A DNA stretch of 64,000 nucleotides. Origin: Thereva unica (lineage: Eukaryota > Arthropoda > Insecta > Diptera > Therevidae). Each line of letters starts with the position of its first letter. The stretch's first letter is position 1. The DNA is taken from positions 3,886,207-3,950,206 of the forward strand of contig OX465283.1 of the NCBI GenBank assembly GCA_949987705.1. The letters run 5' to 3'. Of the stretch, positions 41,003 to 51,669 are shown piece after piece. Position numbers and translations under genes: made by a program. The notes beneath the pieces are model-generated. The model was not told the origin of the DNA, ran no database searches, and was given only the letters and a program-made list of their open reading frames with translations.

Positions 41003-43105
41003 CAAGACCCTCTCAACTACAGGCCATGCAGTTGTATCGGGCACTAATACAACAATTCGATGGGTCTTACGAAAAAGATATTGTTTCAAAATGTTGCTGA
41101 AAAAGATATTGTTTCAATTTATTGCTGAAAAACATATTGTTTCGGTTTCTCGCTGAAAAAGATATTGTTTCGGTTTCTCGGTGAAGAACATATTGTTTCG
41201 ATTTTTTGCTGATATGTTTTGCAGCCAGAAAACGAAACAATATGTTCTTCACCGAGAAACCGAAACAATATCTTTTTCAGCGAGAAACCGAAACAATATG
41301 TTTTTCAGCAATAAATTGAAACAATATCTTTTTCAGCAATATTTTGAAACAATATCTTTTTCGTAAGACCCATCGAATTGCTGAGAATGGTCCCAAAATT
41401 TGACAGTTGCTGAGAATTTAATGGCGCAGAGTACGTTCGCGAGTGTTTTCGTTATAGTTTTGTGCTAAAAAGTGGTAAATTATTGAAATTTATCGCTTTA
41501 AACCATACAAGGATTATCAGTGATTATTTCTTTAGTGATTTAATAAAAAAATATATAAAAAAATAGTGATTTAGTGTATTTTTGGTGTCTTAATTGTTAA
41601 GGTGATCAATTTATTTTACATTCGCGGTGTTTTTTTCGTGTATATTAAGGGAAAATATGCTGAATATTTAATTAAAAGTGATTTTAAAGTCATTAATTAA
41701 TTTATTTTGCAATTATTACTAAACATATAAGTACAGAAAAGTGCGAATGGAAAAGTGAATAAGAGAAGTGTTTTTCGGCACCTATATTTTTAATAATAAT
41801 ATCATAATATATGTATTAATCACTTTAAAATCACTTTTAATTCCATAACTACACAAAACATTAAATATTCAACATTTTTTTCGTAAAAAAACATGGAAAA
41901 ACACCGTGAATGTGAAAAAAAAAGTTGATCGCCTTAACAATTTGAACACTTAAACACACTTAATCACCAAATTTGTTTTATTTTTTTTAATGATATCACT
42001 AAAAAAACTATTCACTGATAAATCCAAGTGCAGTTAAAAGTGTTAAAATACAATATTTTGTCACTTTTTACTGCAAAAATAAACACAAAAATTTTCTGCG
42101 CGTACGGCTTCCGCGCCATGTTACTCCGGTGTGCGGTGACTTTTGGGACTATTACCACCACCACGAAAAATACATCTACAAGGCCTGTAGTTGAGAGGGT
42201 CTTGACCAGCGCCATATTTAGCTCAAGACCCTCTCAACTACAGGCCCCGAAGGAGAGTTTTTCATGGTCGTCAACTCGGTCCATAAATTCACCGGAATGA
42301 GCGGAATAAACATGGCGCCGAATAAGTTCGGGAACGTTTTGGTTATAGTTTTGCAGTAAAAAGTGATAAAATATTGTATTTTAACACTTTTAACTGCACT
42401 TGGATTTACCAGTGAATAGTTTATTAGTGATTTAATTTAAAAAAAAATAAAAATAATTTAGTGATTAAGTGTCTTTTAAGTGTTTTAATTGTTAAGGCGA
42501 ACAACTGTTTTTACATTCACGGTGTTTTTTCATGTTTATTTACGAAAAAAATGTTGAAAATTTAATGTTTTGTTTAGTTATGGGATTACAAGTGATTTTA
42601 CAGTGATTAATACATATATTATGTAATTATTATTAAAAATATAGGTGTAGAAAATCACTTTTCTTATTCACTTTTCATTTCACACTTTTCTGCATATATA
42701 TGTTTAATAATAATTGCATAATAAAATATTTAATGACTTTAAAATCACTTTTAATTAAATAATCAGCATATTTTTCCTTAATAAACACGAAAAAACACCA
42801 CGGAAGTAAAATAAATTGATCACCTCAACAATTAACACACTTAAAACTCACTAAATCACTTTTTTTTTTATTTTTTCTTATTAAATCACTAAAGAACTAA
42901 TCACTGATAATCCATGTATAGTTTAAAGTAATAACTTACAATGATTTTCCACTTTTTACCACAAAAATATAACAAAAAAAATCCCGAGCCTATTCCGCGC
43001 CATGTTTATTCTAACCAAATGTCAGATTTGTGGACCGGCTTCAGCTATGGTTGTATTAGTTAAAGAGAAAACTTCATGGCCTGTAATGGAGAGGGTCTTG
43101 GCTAA
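41003..43105. mobile_element. 2.1-kb palindrome made of two palindromic units
   Basis: Four related arms: two ~1-kb foldback units (41003-42205 and 42223-43105) placed as inverted copies around a 17-bp spacer (42206-42222). Each unit begins and ends with inverted CAAGACCCTCTCAACTACAG. Arm content such as GTTATAGTTTTG..AAAAAGTG, TTAATTGTTAAGG and CATTCACGGTGTTTTT recurs in all four arms. AT-rich, no coding sequence. The left outer arm is split by the hairpin at 41053-41380. Confidence 0.75.
41053..41380. repeat. Near-perfect 148-bp inverted repeat built of tandem repeats
   Basis: Arms 41053-41200 and 41233-41380 are reverse complements with a single difference that I found (TGTTGC versus TATTGC). 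A 32-nt loop separates them. Within each arm the unit GCTGAAAAAGATATTGTTTC is repeated about five times with small changes. Both strands therefore carry mirrored 61-residue open frames, which are by-products. A transcript would fold into a long stem. Confidence 0.9.
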
Positions 43106-43621
43106 GGCGAAACAAGTCACTAATACATGCATGTGCAAATTATTTTTCCGCAACTGGGAGCGGGTGCAACTTGCGCATGCAAGTATGCATTACTGAAAGC
43201 ACCCATGTCTCAACCAGGCCCTTTTTATATGGATTACTAAAGCCAGACCTTTGCTACGCATTGCGTACGCGTTTTACATGTCCTCTCTTTCTCTGCAGAA
43301 AGTGCCTAGTAAATATTGGGGTTAGGGCGCCCGACTACCACCCAAAAGGTTTTTAGCTCAAATATATTCCATGGCTTGAGTCTTTGGGTTTACATTTTTA
43401 CGACCTATATAATTACCTTCTTCGTTCCTCTTCTTATCCAACTGTCTAACCATCAAACGTCTCGACATAAATATCACTTCACACGTCATCACTTTGACAA
43501 TCAGAATACGACACTTCTCGATATAGACGCCAGGAGTCACTTTAGATCGACAATGAAAATGTGTCATTAAAGCCCATGCGCCCGCTGTCACATCACTAGA
43601 CCACGAGAATAGGGGAATAGA

Positions 43622-43843
43622 GGCCCCTGTGCTGAATGTCGAGTCGTGATTTGTGACAAGTTTTTGAGTTGAAGAAAGTGACGTTTTAATCGAATTACGA
43701 TTTTCAGCATAGTGGCCTAGAGTGGAAGTGCTAAGTGCGAGTTTAGCCCCCTATGCTGAAAGTCGCAATTCGTCTGAAACGCCACTTTCAACTCAAAAAA
43801 CTTGTCACAAATCACGACTCGACATTCAGTACAGGGGTGGGCC
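43622..43843. mobile_element. Double-hairpin foldback element, copy B
   Basis: Hairpin 1 at 43622-43717 and its reverse complement at 43746-43843, with a 28-bp spacer. Ends GGCCCCTGTGCTGAATGTCG. Internal segments (GTTGAAGAAAGTGACG, CTTGTCACAAATCACG) match copies A and C. Confidence 0.85.
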
Positions 43844-43946
43844 AGAGTGTAAGAGGTTAATGAGGGAGATGTATAATTGTTCCAAAACGGAATGGGCCCC
43901 ATTTTCCGCTATTATATTCTTTATTAGCGGTTTGGGTGTAATGTAA

Positions 43947-44035
43947 GCCTTCTTTGACCCGTTAGTTGGCGGTCCGAGCGGGACGTCCCCGCAACGGATA
44001 CGCTGGTCGGTGCCGCTATTTGGATGCCATTTATT
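43947..44035 (-). mobile_element. RTE 3' terminus, truncated copy
   Basis: Same terminal sequence as at 21640-21735, inverted: TTCTTTGACCCGTTAGTTGG ... CGGGACGTCCCCGCAACG. Only the end is present. Confidence 0.6.
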
Positions 44036-46067
44036 TATTCGTAACATATACATTGATGTGCAGTGCATGAGTACTTTTATTTTAAACGATTGAGTTCTTT
44101 TCCCCACCGTCGGGGAGCATGTGCACCATATTGGGAGCACATATGAACGAACCGGTCATATTATAGCTTTATACATTAGGACTTTTCTCTTTGTAAATAG
44201 AGACTTCGAATTTATAAGAGACCTGGGGCTGGCATTGGAGCATTTTTTCCTTTGGTGACATTACGTGACTGTTTATGGTTGCTTTTATCAATTTTACCTC
44301 TTTAAGAACGTTTCTATGGCCTTTACCAGCGGGGCTTCTTATGCAGATTAGGGCACACTTCCAATATGTAGTTGATATTTCAGTTGTTAAGGTAGTTGTC
44401 GATTACGTTGATGTGAGTTTGCACCGTTTTTGTTGCTCTAATGGGGAATAGCATCTTCTGCATATTGCATGCAAGATGAGTCCAGGTTAGTGATTTTATG
44501 TGGGAAGTCAGAAAAGTAGATAGAGTGCGATTGGACCGAAGTGCGAGGACTTGTTTACTTTAGAAAATGACGACTAAGGTTTGCTATTCGAGTTTGGACT
44601 TTATAATATAACCCTCAACGGGGGTTGTACCTGTGAAAACCTAGTAAGAAAAACTTAGAATATAGAACTAATAGAAATATGAAACACAATGACCTTTTTT
44701 AAAATTAGTACGATACACATACATTTATTTCAATACGTTTTATAATTACATTATATACAATTGTTGTTTTTGTTCTTATTATTTAAATAGCGTTCGATAT
44801 TTGGTTTTTTTTTTGCTAACATACCTCCGCACGTTCCTGCCTACGGTTTTCAATATCATTTTATATTTTTTGATATTTTTTGTTTATTGGTCAACTACTA
44901 ATCTCATGTTTAACTATATTAATTTTTAAAATATCGTTTTTTTTGTTTAAATATTCTCAATTACATATGAAATTTTCAAAAATGTCATTTATATAATTTA
45001 AACTTTATTTAAAGAAAAAACATATAATTATAAGATTCTGAAAAAAAAATGGATGGAAAATGTTTGTTGAAAATAATAATCACGTCTTTTTTTTTTCTTA
45101 AACAAAATGAGATTCAATTCTGTATTAATAAAATAATATTAATAAAAATAAGTTTAGCCATTCCAATTTTATATTATAAAAGGATAAATTTGTGTAAATT
45201 AATTTCCATCCGATTTATTAAAAATTGAAATATATATATAAGAAAAAAAATTCCTTTTACTTGCAACAAAACACGTAGTCAAATCACAATTGCCTTTAGT
45301 TTTTTTTTGAGAAATAAAACGTATATATAGTAGCAAAAATAAATAAAAATGATATGTTTTTATTTTTATTATATTTTTCAAAAGTTTTGTTTTTTTTAAT
45401 CACATTTAACTATTGTAGAAGTATCTTTTAATTAATAAAAGCAGTTATTGAAATATGTATAGTATATATATACTTTTTAAAAAATAAAAAAAAACATGTT
45501 AAAAGTGTTTTTTTTGCTTTGAGTTTCATTTTTGTTCCACATTAGATTTATTTTGTTTGATCATTGAATATATTTATTTTATTTTTTGTTTCTGGTTAAG
45601 AGAATCTGAATAAAAAATATAATTGTACGAAATGGCAGCATTAGTAAGAAATGTTTTTAAAGAGAGAGAGATTACACAATCTACAGTTTTCTACAATGAA
45701 CATTTTTTTATCACAAAACAGAAATTTTTTTGAAGTTATACTTCTTTAGGCGCGCGTTTTTAAAATATTATCAGAGTAAAAATTTTGAGGAATTCGCAAC
45801 ACAGGAATGCGCAACATAGGAATCCGAGAAGGCGTAGCACAGAGGATATGGGCGAAGGAGTGGAGACAGTGGAGGGCAAGCATTTGAACTCCCATTCTTC
45901 ATGCGAACTGTGATTAGCATTATTAGGGGTCGTCCATTAATTACGTGAGGTGCTTAGGGGGGGAGAGGGTCGAGCCGAATCTCACAAAATCTCACGTGGG
46001 GGAGAGGGGGGTCTCGACAAATCTCACGTAATTTTTTTTTAAAAACAAATAGTGTAAAATTGCGCGA
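44036..46067. other. AT-rich tract, nothing coding
   Basis: From about 44640 to 45780 the sequence is extremely AT-rich with poly(T)/poly(A) runs and no conserved frame, similar in composition to 52250-52880. It could be distal 3' UTR or intergenic sequence of the minus-strand TMEM47-like gene, now separated by insertions; that is inference. Confidence 0.35.
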
Positions 46068-46545
46068 AAAAATTAAGTAAAACATGTTTCTCCACTAAAG
46101 ACCCCCATTCACTTACAAGCCGGCCAGCATGACTAAGCTTGACTCAGTCTAACTGAGGGATGAGCCGTAGCATGCAAGTGAAGTCCTGGTACCCTATAGA
46201 CACACAGGCGAAAACGACTGCTTAGCATAGCAGGTAATTAATTCAAGTGCAAAAATTATCATGGCCCCAACGAAAGCTTCAAGGCGGCTCCAGTCTCACG
46301 CCGTGAACACCCGCAAACAAGCGCGGTTTTCCCGATTAACCTTGCTTTCCGTTCCGAGTGGATACGGTGTGAATTCTTGCCGGCTTGAAGGTGAATAGAA
46401 GTTCAGATCTTCAGGCTCGAACTGACGATAAATGCGAGTTTTGTCTGCTTTCTTGAACTGCAGATTCCATACAGTTGGCGGCCAGTGAGTGTATAGTGAT
46501 ACTTTGCCTCAGGGCGAAAACTTTCAGGCCACGGCCTGCTGGCGA
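46068..46545. repeat. Interspersed repeat, inverted copy of 7335-7822
   Basis: Matches the GPKOW-intron copy in reverse complement over ~480 bp. Abuts a MITE at 46663. Confidence 0.7.
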
Positions 46546-46662
46546 CCTATGTGTAAATTGGGGCCTTAAGATAGGGGTAAATCCTACACAAAACTTGGTT
46601 GTCGATTGTCAAACGCGCCAAACATGCGTCTCGTCAAATGCTGCAGAGTACGAGCCAAGTAA

Positions 46663-47081
46663 AGGCTGTATCAGATCCAAAGCAGAGAAGCAGAACCGTC
46701 GACAGAGAATTGTTTCTATTGGCTTACACTGGTCACGTGACAAGAAAAGCAGCAGAGAGTTCTGCCGCTGCTTTTTCATCGCAAATCCTAATTTTGCTGC
46801 TTTGCAAAGCAGAATTTTTTGACATTTCAAACATTTGTTACTTGGCAAGTTGCTTTTAAATGACAAATGGATATTTTAGGGTGGTTTTTTTTGTATCTAT
46901 TTATGTATATACACAGTTATGATTCAGAAAAAATGTTATTTTTTGTTATTTTTGAAATATCTTGATAAAAAATTAAAAGTCTGCCGCTGCTGCTGCTTTA
47001 CGTGGATCTGATTCAGCAGGCAGAATTCTGCTATTTCCTCTGCTTCTGCCGCTGCTCAAAAAGTTGGATCTGATACAGCCT
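46663..47081. mobile_element. MITE with AGGCTGTATCAGATCC termini and TAA duplication
   Basis: Perfect 18-bp inverted ends AGGCTGTATCAGATCCAA, flanked by TAA at 46660-46662 and 47082-47084. Subterminal CAGCAG/CTGCTG words on both sides. 419 bp, non-coding. The 3-bp TAA duplication suggests PIF/Harbinger mobilisation. Confidence 0.85.
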
Positions 47082-47399
47082 TAACACTGACCCGCGAAAA
47101 GGCCCTTAGAATTTAGAATTACAGGAAGGTATACGCCAAATTTTAACGTAATGAAATGCTTGTTGTGTGAGTGCTCATGTTTTGGTAGTTGTGTGTCCAC
47201 TACAAACGGAAAAGTGAGTAGAAGAGATCAAGGAGTACAAATTATCAGTTATCTCAAATAAAATCTAGCTCCCAACACCCCCCTTTCGCCCAGATGAACT
47301 TTGTACACGCCTTTCACTCCGAATTCTAATCGGATTTCACTACGGTTACGAAGAAGGGTTTTAAAAGCGAGGGCCTTTCCTGCATTTCTATATTCTTCG

Positions 47400-47562
47400 T
47401 CTACCCAAGGTCAATGGACCCACAGGCTTATAAGAAACGTGGAGGGATGGGTCACGAGGTAGCATGGGAAGGTGAGCTAAGACGTTCTTGAGTGGACATG
47501 TGTGTTCCAGGGCGCATACCTCCATAGGTTCGGACGAGATAAGTCCACGCAATGTCCGGCAT
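47400..47562 (+). pseudogene. R1/Jockey-like element, C-terminal fossil (left part)
   Basis: One frame, with two stops, reads QWTHRLIRNVEGWVTR, then VFQGAYLHRFGRDKSTQCPA: the conserved WTxRLIxxIxxWxxRxHG...YLxRFG...CP tail of R1/Jockey-group polymerases. The frame is cut at 47562 by the Loa-like insertion and resumes at 51778. Confidence 0.75.
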
Positions 47563-48074
47563 CAGCACGAAATCCGAAATCTGAATGCGTCATAAGCTAT
47601 GGGTTTTCTTCAATCACCCTGAGGCTTTACAAAAAAGATTCTTTGCCCCAGAGTGGAACTGCTCCACCTGTGGCTCCAGATGGTGAGCCCTCAGGCACTG
47701 CGGGTGACACAGGTACGGATGTTTCTGATTCCAACGTGCCTGGCACTGCGGGTGACACAGGTACGCAAATAGCTGAACCCAATGTACCTAGTATTGCGGA
47801 TGACACAGGAACAGGAGTAGCTGATCCTAAGGTGCCTGAGGATACTCACCTACCAACCCTGGGTTCAAACGACCCTCTCTTATCCTCTGAGGATTCCAAC
47901 TTCTCAGTTCCTTCGCCGTCAAGGACGGAGGATGAACTGGGTGACTTTGCCCAACTTCTTTCGGTGGGAGATGATGATATTACTCTCACACCGGAAGAGG
48001 ACGAGGCTGATATTACGGTGATCGAGACTGATCCCACTACTCCCAACCACGATGTTGAGAGTAGCGCAGATTAA
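47563..48074 (+). CDS. ORF1 C-terminal part of Loa-like element
   Basis: Nucleocapsid-like ORF1, truncated at its 5' end by the insertion boundary; upstream in-frame codons belong to the host fossil, so any start there is false. Seen: a Gly/Asp/Thr-rich stretch with three imperfect ~18-residue repeats built on GDTGT...VP, then an acidic Ser/Asp/Glu-rich C-terminus. No zinc knuckle remains. The TAA stop overlaps the start of ORF2 by 23 nt in another frame, a layout used for coupled translation in non-LTR elements. Confidence 0.75.
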
Positions 48075-51000
48075 TCTCCATCACAGCAAGGCTGCATCCG
48101 CCAGCCTATGCTTACGCCTTTCTAAGGCCGATATAGATGTCGTCCTGGTACAAGAGCCTTGGATCGTCCGGGGCCTTGTATGCGGAATCAGGACTCCTAA
48201 ATACAGGTTGCTGTATCCCAGAAATGGGGGAGGTAAGCCAAGAACCTGTTTAATTGTTAAAAATGACCTTAACGCTTTTATGTTGTCTAAATTTAGCAAT
48301 GCTGATAATGTACTGGCCTGCTTGGACAACAGGAAAGGCGGTAGGCCTACGTGGATTGGATCTGTCTACCTACCATATGAGGGAAATTTGGACAACTCCA
48401 GTCTCTTTGTTGCCGCAAAAGAAGCGGCTAGTCGTGGAGCCAGCCTCATCGTTGGATGTGATGCGAATGCTCACAACACCGTTTGGGGCAGCTCTGATAC
48501 AAATATAAGAGGTGAGTTGCTTTTTGATTTATTACTACAACACAATCTCTTGCTATGCAATAGGGGAAATGAACCCACGTTCATCACAAGGGTAAGACAA
48601 GAAGTCTTGGATATTACCCTTGTTTCCCCAGATCTGCTCAACCGTGTGGAAAACTGGAGAGTATCCAGTGAACACTCTTTTTCTGACCACAGAGTCATCC
48701 TTTTTAATATCAATATGTACCCAACTGTGAAGAAGGCCCCTGGTTACAGGAATGTCCGGAACACAGACTGGGTCATATACAGACAAGTAGTGGAAAGATC
48801 CCTCCCTGAGGATGTTCCCACCCACCCTTGGAATGCTGAAGATCTCGAACATCAAGTGACAAATCTCAGTAACCTCCTGAATAACGCATTAGAAGCAGCC
48901 TGTCCCATTAGGAAATATGGGGGTAAAACCAAACCCCCTTGGTGGAACAGCAGACTTCTCAAACTAAGGTCTGAAAGCAGAAAGGCCTTCAATAAGGCCA
49001 AATGGTCTAATTTGGCTTCGGACTGGGACAACTACAAAAGTCGTCTCAGGGAGTTCAAATACGAACTGCGAAACTCAAAAAGGGAATCCTGGAAAACCTT
49101 TTGTGCGACAATAGAAGGTTTTTCAGATGCCGCAAGAATGAGAAAAGTTCTCTCGAAAAGCCCAATGTGCCAAGAAATGCTGCAACAAGCAGACGGTACA
49201 TGGACCACAAGTAGTCAGGAGTCATTGAAACTCCTACTCGATACTCACTTTCCTGGCTCAACATCTCTTGCTGCATCTGCAGAAACAGGTTTTGAGGGCC
49301 CAGCTAGCACACATAATTTAGGCACCATTGACAGATTGATAAACAGAGATTTACTCCTGTGGTCCATAGAAGGCTTCATGCCTTATAAAACACCGGGACC
49401 AGATGGAATTTATCCCATTGAAATTCAGAAAGTCAGTGACCTAATTCTGAATTGGCTCGCAGCCATCTATAGGAGCTCCCTTAGCCTAAGCTACATTCCA
49501 ACATCCTGGAGAGTAGCGAAGGTAGCCTTCATTCCGAAAGCGGGTAAAATCTCCTACCACAATCCAAAAGACTTGAGACCTATATGTCTCACATCCTTTC
49601 TCCTCAAGATACTAGAAAGACTTGTGGAGATCCATGTTAAGCAAAGCATTGATAAAAAACTGCTTTCTCCCTCGCAGCATGCCTACACGAAAGGTAAATC
49701 AGTAGACACTGCTCTCCACTCTTTGGTAGCGGTCATTGAAAGATCCCTTGAATTCAAGGAATTCACGTTGGCTGCTTTCCTAGATATTGAAGGTGCTTTC
49801 AACAATGTTGAACCCTCTGCGGTCACGAGGGCACTCCAGCGTCTGAATGTTGATGGGTGCTCCAGGTCCTTTATTGATCAGTTGCTAGGGTGCAGGGTCA
49901 TAAAGTCTAGCCTGGGGCTTTCGGAAGAAGTCAGACGGGTTAAAAGAGGCACACCACAAGGTGGGGTCTTATCGCCGCTCCTTTGGAATATGACAGTCAA
50001 TGAAGTATTGATAACTCTAAAGGAGTCTGGGTGCACCACGGTGGCCTATGCTGATGATATTGTGCTGGTGGTGACCGGCAAGTACATCTCAACAATAAGA
50101 GATATAATGCAACAAGCATTGAATACTCTTTCTCATTGGGCCACTACAAAGGGTCTAGGCGTCAACCCAACCAAGACTGAAGTAGTGCTCTTTACAAAGA
50201 AGCATAGACTTCCCAATTTTCCTCCTTTAAGACTCTGTAATGAAACACTGCATATAAAGGAGGATGCGAAATTTCTAGGTCTCATACTCGATAGGAAACT
50301 AACGTGGAGACCGAATCTTATAGAAAGAGCAAATAAGGCCAAAACAGCTCTCTTCCTATGCCAGAAAACGATCGGAGTCAACTGGGGCCTTAAACCCCGC
50401 ATCGTCCACTGGCTCTATACAGCCGTAATCAGACCTATACTTATGCATGGCATATCGGTATGGTGGACTGCATTACAGAAGATTACGTATCGCAAGATAC
50501 TGGAAAGAGTCCAAAGAACAGCTGAGCTGTGTATCAGTGGTGCAATGAGAAGCACCCCTACAGCTGCGCTGGATGTCTTATTGCATCTTACCCCTTTGGA
50601 TATACACGCCGAGCAAATGGCAGCCTGGACGGCTGCCAGGACAAAGGCTTCTCTTGGATGGACTCCATACTCATATGGCCATTCATCCATCCTTAGGAAA
50701 TTCGCCATCACTGCGAACAACCTAGATTATACTACACCTACGTGGACCTTGGAGAAAGGTTTCAATACCATCATTCCGGCCAGAGATGACTGGACAGATG
50801 GTGTTATCCCAACTGGGTCATTATGTATTTACACAGATGGCTCAAAAATTGGGAATAATGTAGGCTCTGGTATCTTTTCCGAGGCATTAAATATAAATAC
50901 CTCTCTTCGTCTACCCGATCACTGCAGCGTCTTCCAAGCGGAAGTCACTGCGATCTGGGAGGCTCTCGAATGGCTGAAGATAAATAATATATCTCATAAG

Positions 51001-51669
51001 AATATATGTATTCTATCGGATAGCCAGGCGGCCCTCAAGGCTCTTAATTCTGTCGTCACAACATCCACGACTCTTCTGAACTGCCGCAGGTCTCTGTGTG
51101 AGACTGCCACTCAGTTTGATATAACACTGTGTTGGGTTCCTGGACACAGTGGGATTAGGGGAAACTGTAGGGCAGATGAGCTTGCTAGACAGGGAACCGA
51201 AGTGGAAAGGACACCCCACTTAACCCGAATGGGAATGCCCTTAGCCACCTATAAACTAGCTGTGAGAAAAATCAGCTTAGCTCGAGCCGGGCTGAGATGG
51301 ACCACAGCAACGGTTTGTCGCACTCTTCATGCAATGTGGCCAACTTTGGACGCAAAGCGTTCAAAATCTCTGGTTCAGTTGAACAAAAAGGAGATAAGCC
51401 ACGTGGTAAGGGTGCTGACTGGTCACTGTCCCTTCGGCCCACACGCCGAAAGATTAGGACTCCCCCACAACGACTTATGTAGAAGTTGTGGTAATGAAGA
51501 AGAGGAAGAAACTGTCTCCCATCTTCTCTGTACATGTCCCGCCCTAGCAAGGAAAAGAGGGACTCTACTTGGCTCACCTTTCCTTGACGGATTGAGCGAG
51601 CTGCAAAATATTGGTGTCTCTAGACTCTGTCGCTTTATTAAAAGCTCGAAATGGCTTGAAATGGCCTGA
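48052..51669 (+). CDS. ORF2: endonuclease, reverse transcriptase, RNase H
   Basis: A complete 1205-residue polyprotein with no stop or frameshift. Domains in order: apurinic-like endonuclease at ~1-225 (QINLHHSK, VQEPW with Glu35, GCDANAHN, SDHRVI); reverse transcriptase at ~430-720 (YKTPGPDGI, KDLRPICLTS, AAFLDIEGAFNN, GTPQGGVLSPLLWN, YADD at ~666-669); thumb and LGLKPR-type segment; RNase H at ~920-1045 (IYTDGS, ILSDSQAAL, WVPGHSGIRGN, ADELAR); and a Cys-His cluster at ~1143-1162 (CRSC ... SHLLCTC). All catalytic residues checked by eye are present, so the copy may have jumped recently. The ATG chosen overlaps the ORF1 stop and directly precedes the first endonuclease block. Confidence 0.95.
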   Translation: MLRVAQINLHHSKAASASLCLRLSKADIDVVLVQEPWIVRGLVCGIRTPKYRLLYPRNGGGKPRTCLIVKNDLNAFMLSKFSNADNVLACLDNRKGGRPTWIGSVYLPYEGNLDNSSLFVAAKEAASRGASLIVGCDANAHNTVWGSSDTNIRGELLFDLLLQHNLLLCNRGNEPTFITRVRQEVLDITLVSPDLLNRVENWRVSSEHSFSDHRVILFNINMYPTVKKAPGYRNVRNTDWVIYRQVVERSLPEDVPTHPWNAEDLEHQVTNLSNLLNNALEAACPIRKYGGKTKPPWWNSRLLKLRSESRKAFNKAKWSNLASDWDNYKSRLREFKYELRNSKRESWKTFCATIEGFSDAARMRKVLSKSPMCQEMLQQADGTWTTSSQESLKLLLDTHFPGSTSLAASAETGFEGPASTHNLGTIDRLINRDLLLWSIEGFMPYKTPGPDGIYPIEIQKVSDLILNWLAAIYRSSLSLSYIPTSWRVAKVAFIPKAGKISYHNPKDLRPICLTSFLLKILERLVEIHVKQSIDKKLLSPSQHAYTKGKSVDTALHSLVAVIERSLEFKEFTLAAFLDIEGAFNNVEPSAVTRALQRLNVDGCSRSFIDQLLGCRVIKSSLGLSEEVRRVKRGTPQGGVLSPLLWNMTVNEVLITLKESGCTTVAYADDIVLVVTGKYISTIRDIMQQALNTLSHWATTKGLGVNPTKTEVVLFTKKHRLPNFPPLRLCNETLHIKEDAKFLGLILDRKLTWRPNLIERANKAKTALFLCQKTIGVNWGLKPRIVHWLYTAVIRPILMHGISVWWTALQKITYRKILERVQRTAELCISGAMRSTPTAALDVLLHLTPLDIHAEQMAAWTAARTKASLGWTPYSYGHSSILRKFAITANNLDYTTPTWTLEKGFNTIIPARDDWTDGVIPTGSLCIYTDGSKIGNNVGSGIFSEALNINTSLRLPDHCSVFQAEVTAIWEALEWLKINNISHKNICILSDSQAALKALNSVVTTSTTLLNCRRSLCETATQFDITLCWVPGHSGIRGNCRADELARQGTEVERTPHLTRMGMPLATYKLAVRKISLARAGLRWTTATVCRTLHAMWPTLDAKRSKSLVQLNKKEISHVVRVLTGHCPFGPHAERLGLPHNDLCRSCGNEEEEETVSHLLCTCPALARKRGTLLGSPFLDGLSELQNIGVSRLCRFIKSSKWLEMA

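Noticed and set aside
41067..41366. Two mirrored 61-residue open frames
   Set aside because: Produced by the near-perfect inverted repeat; identical peptides on both strands are an automatic consequence.
47502..47562. Start of ORF1 at 47502
   Set aside because: These codons belong to the R1-like fossil; the Loa-like sequence begins only after the 12-bp duplication, so the fused frame is accidental.
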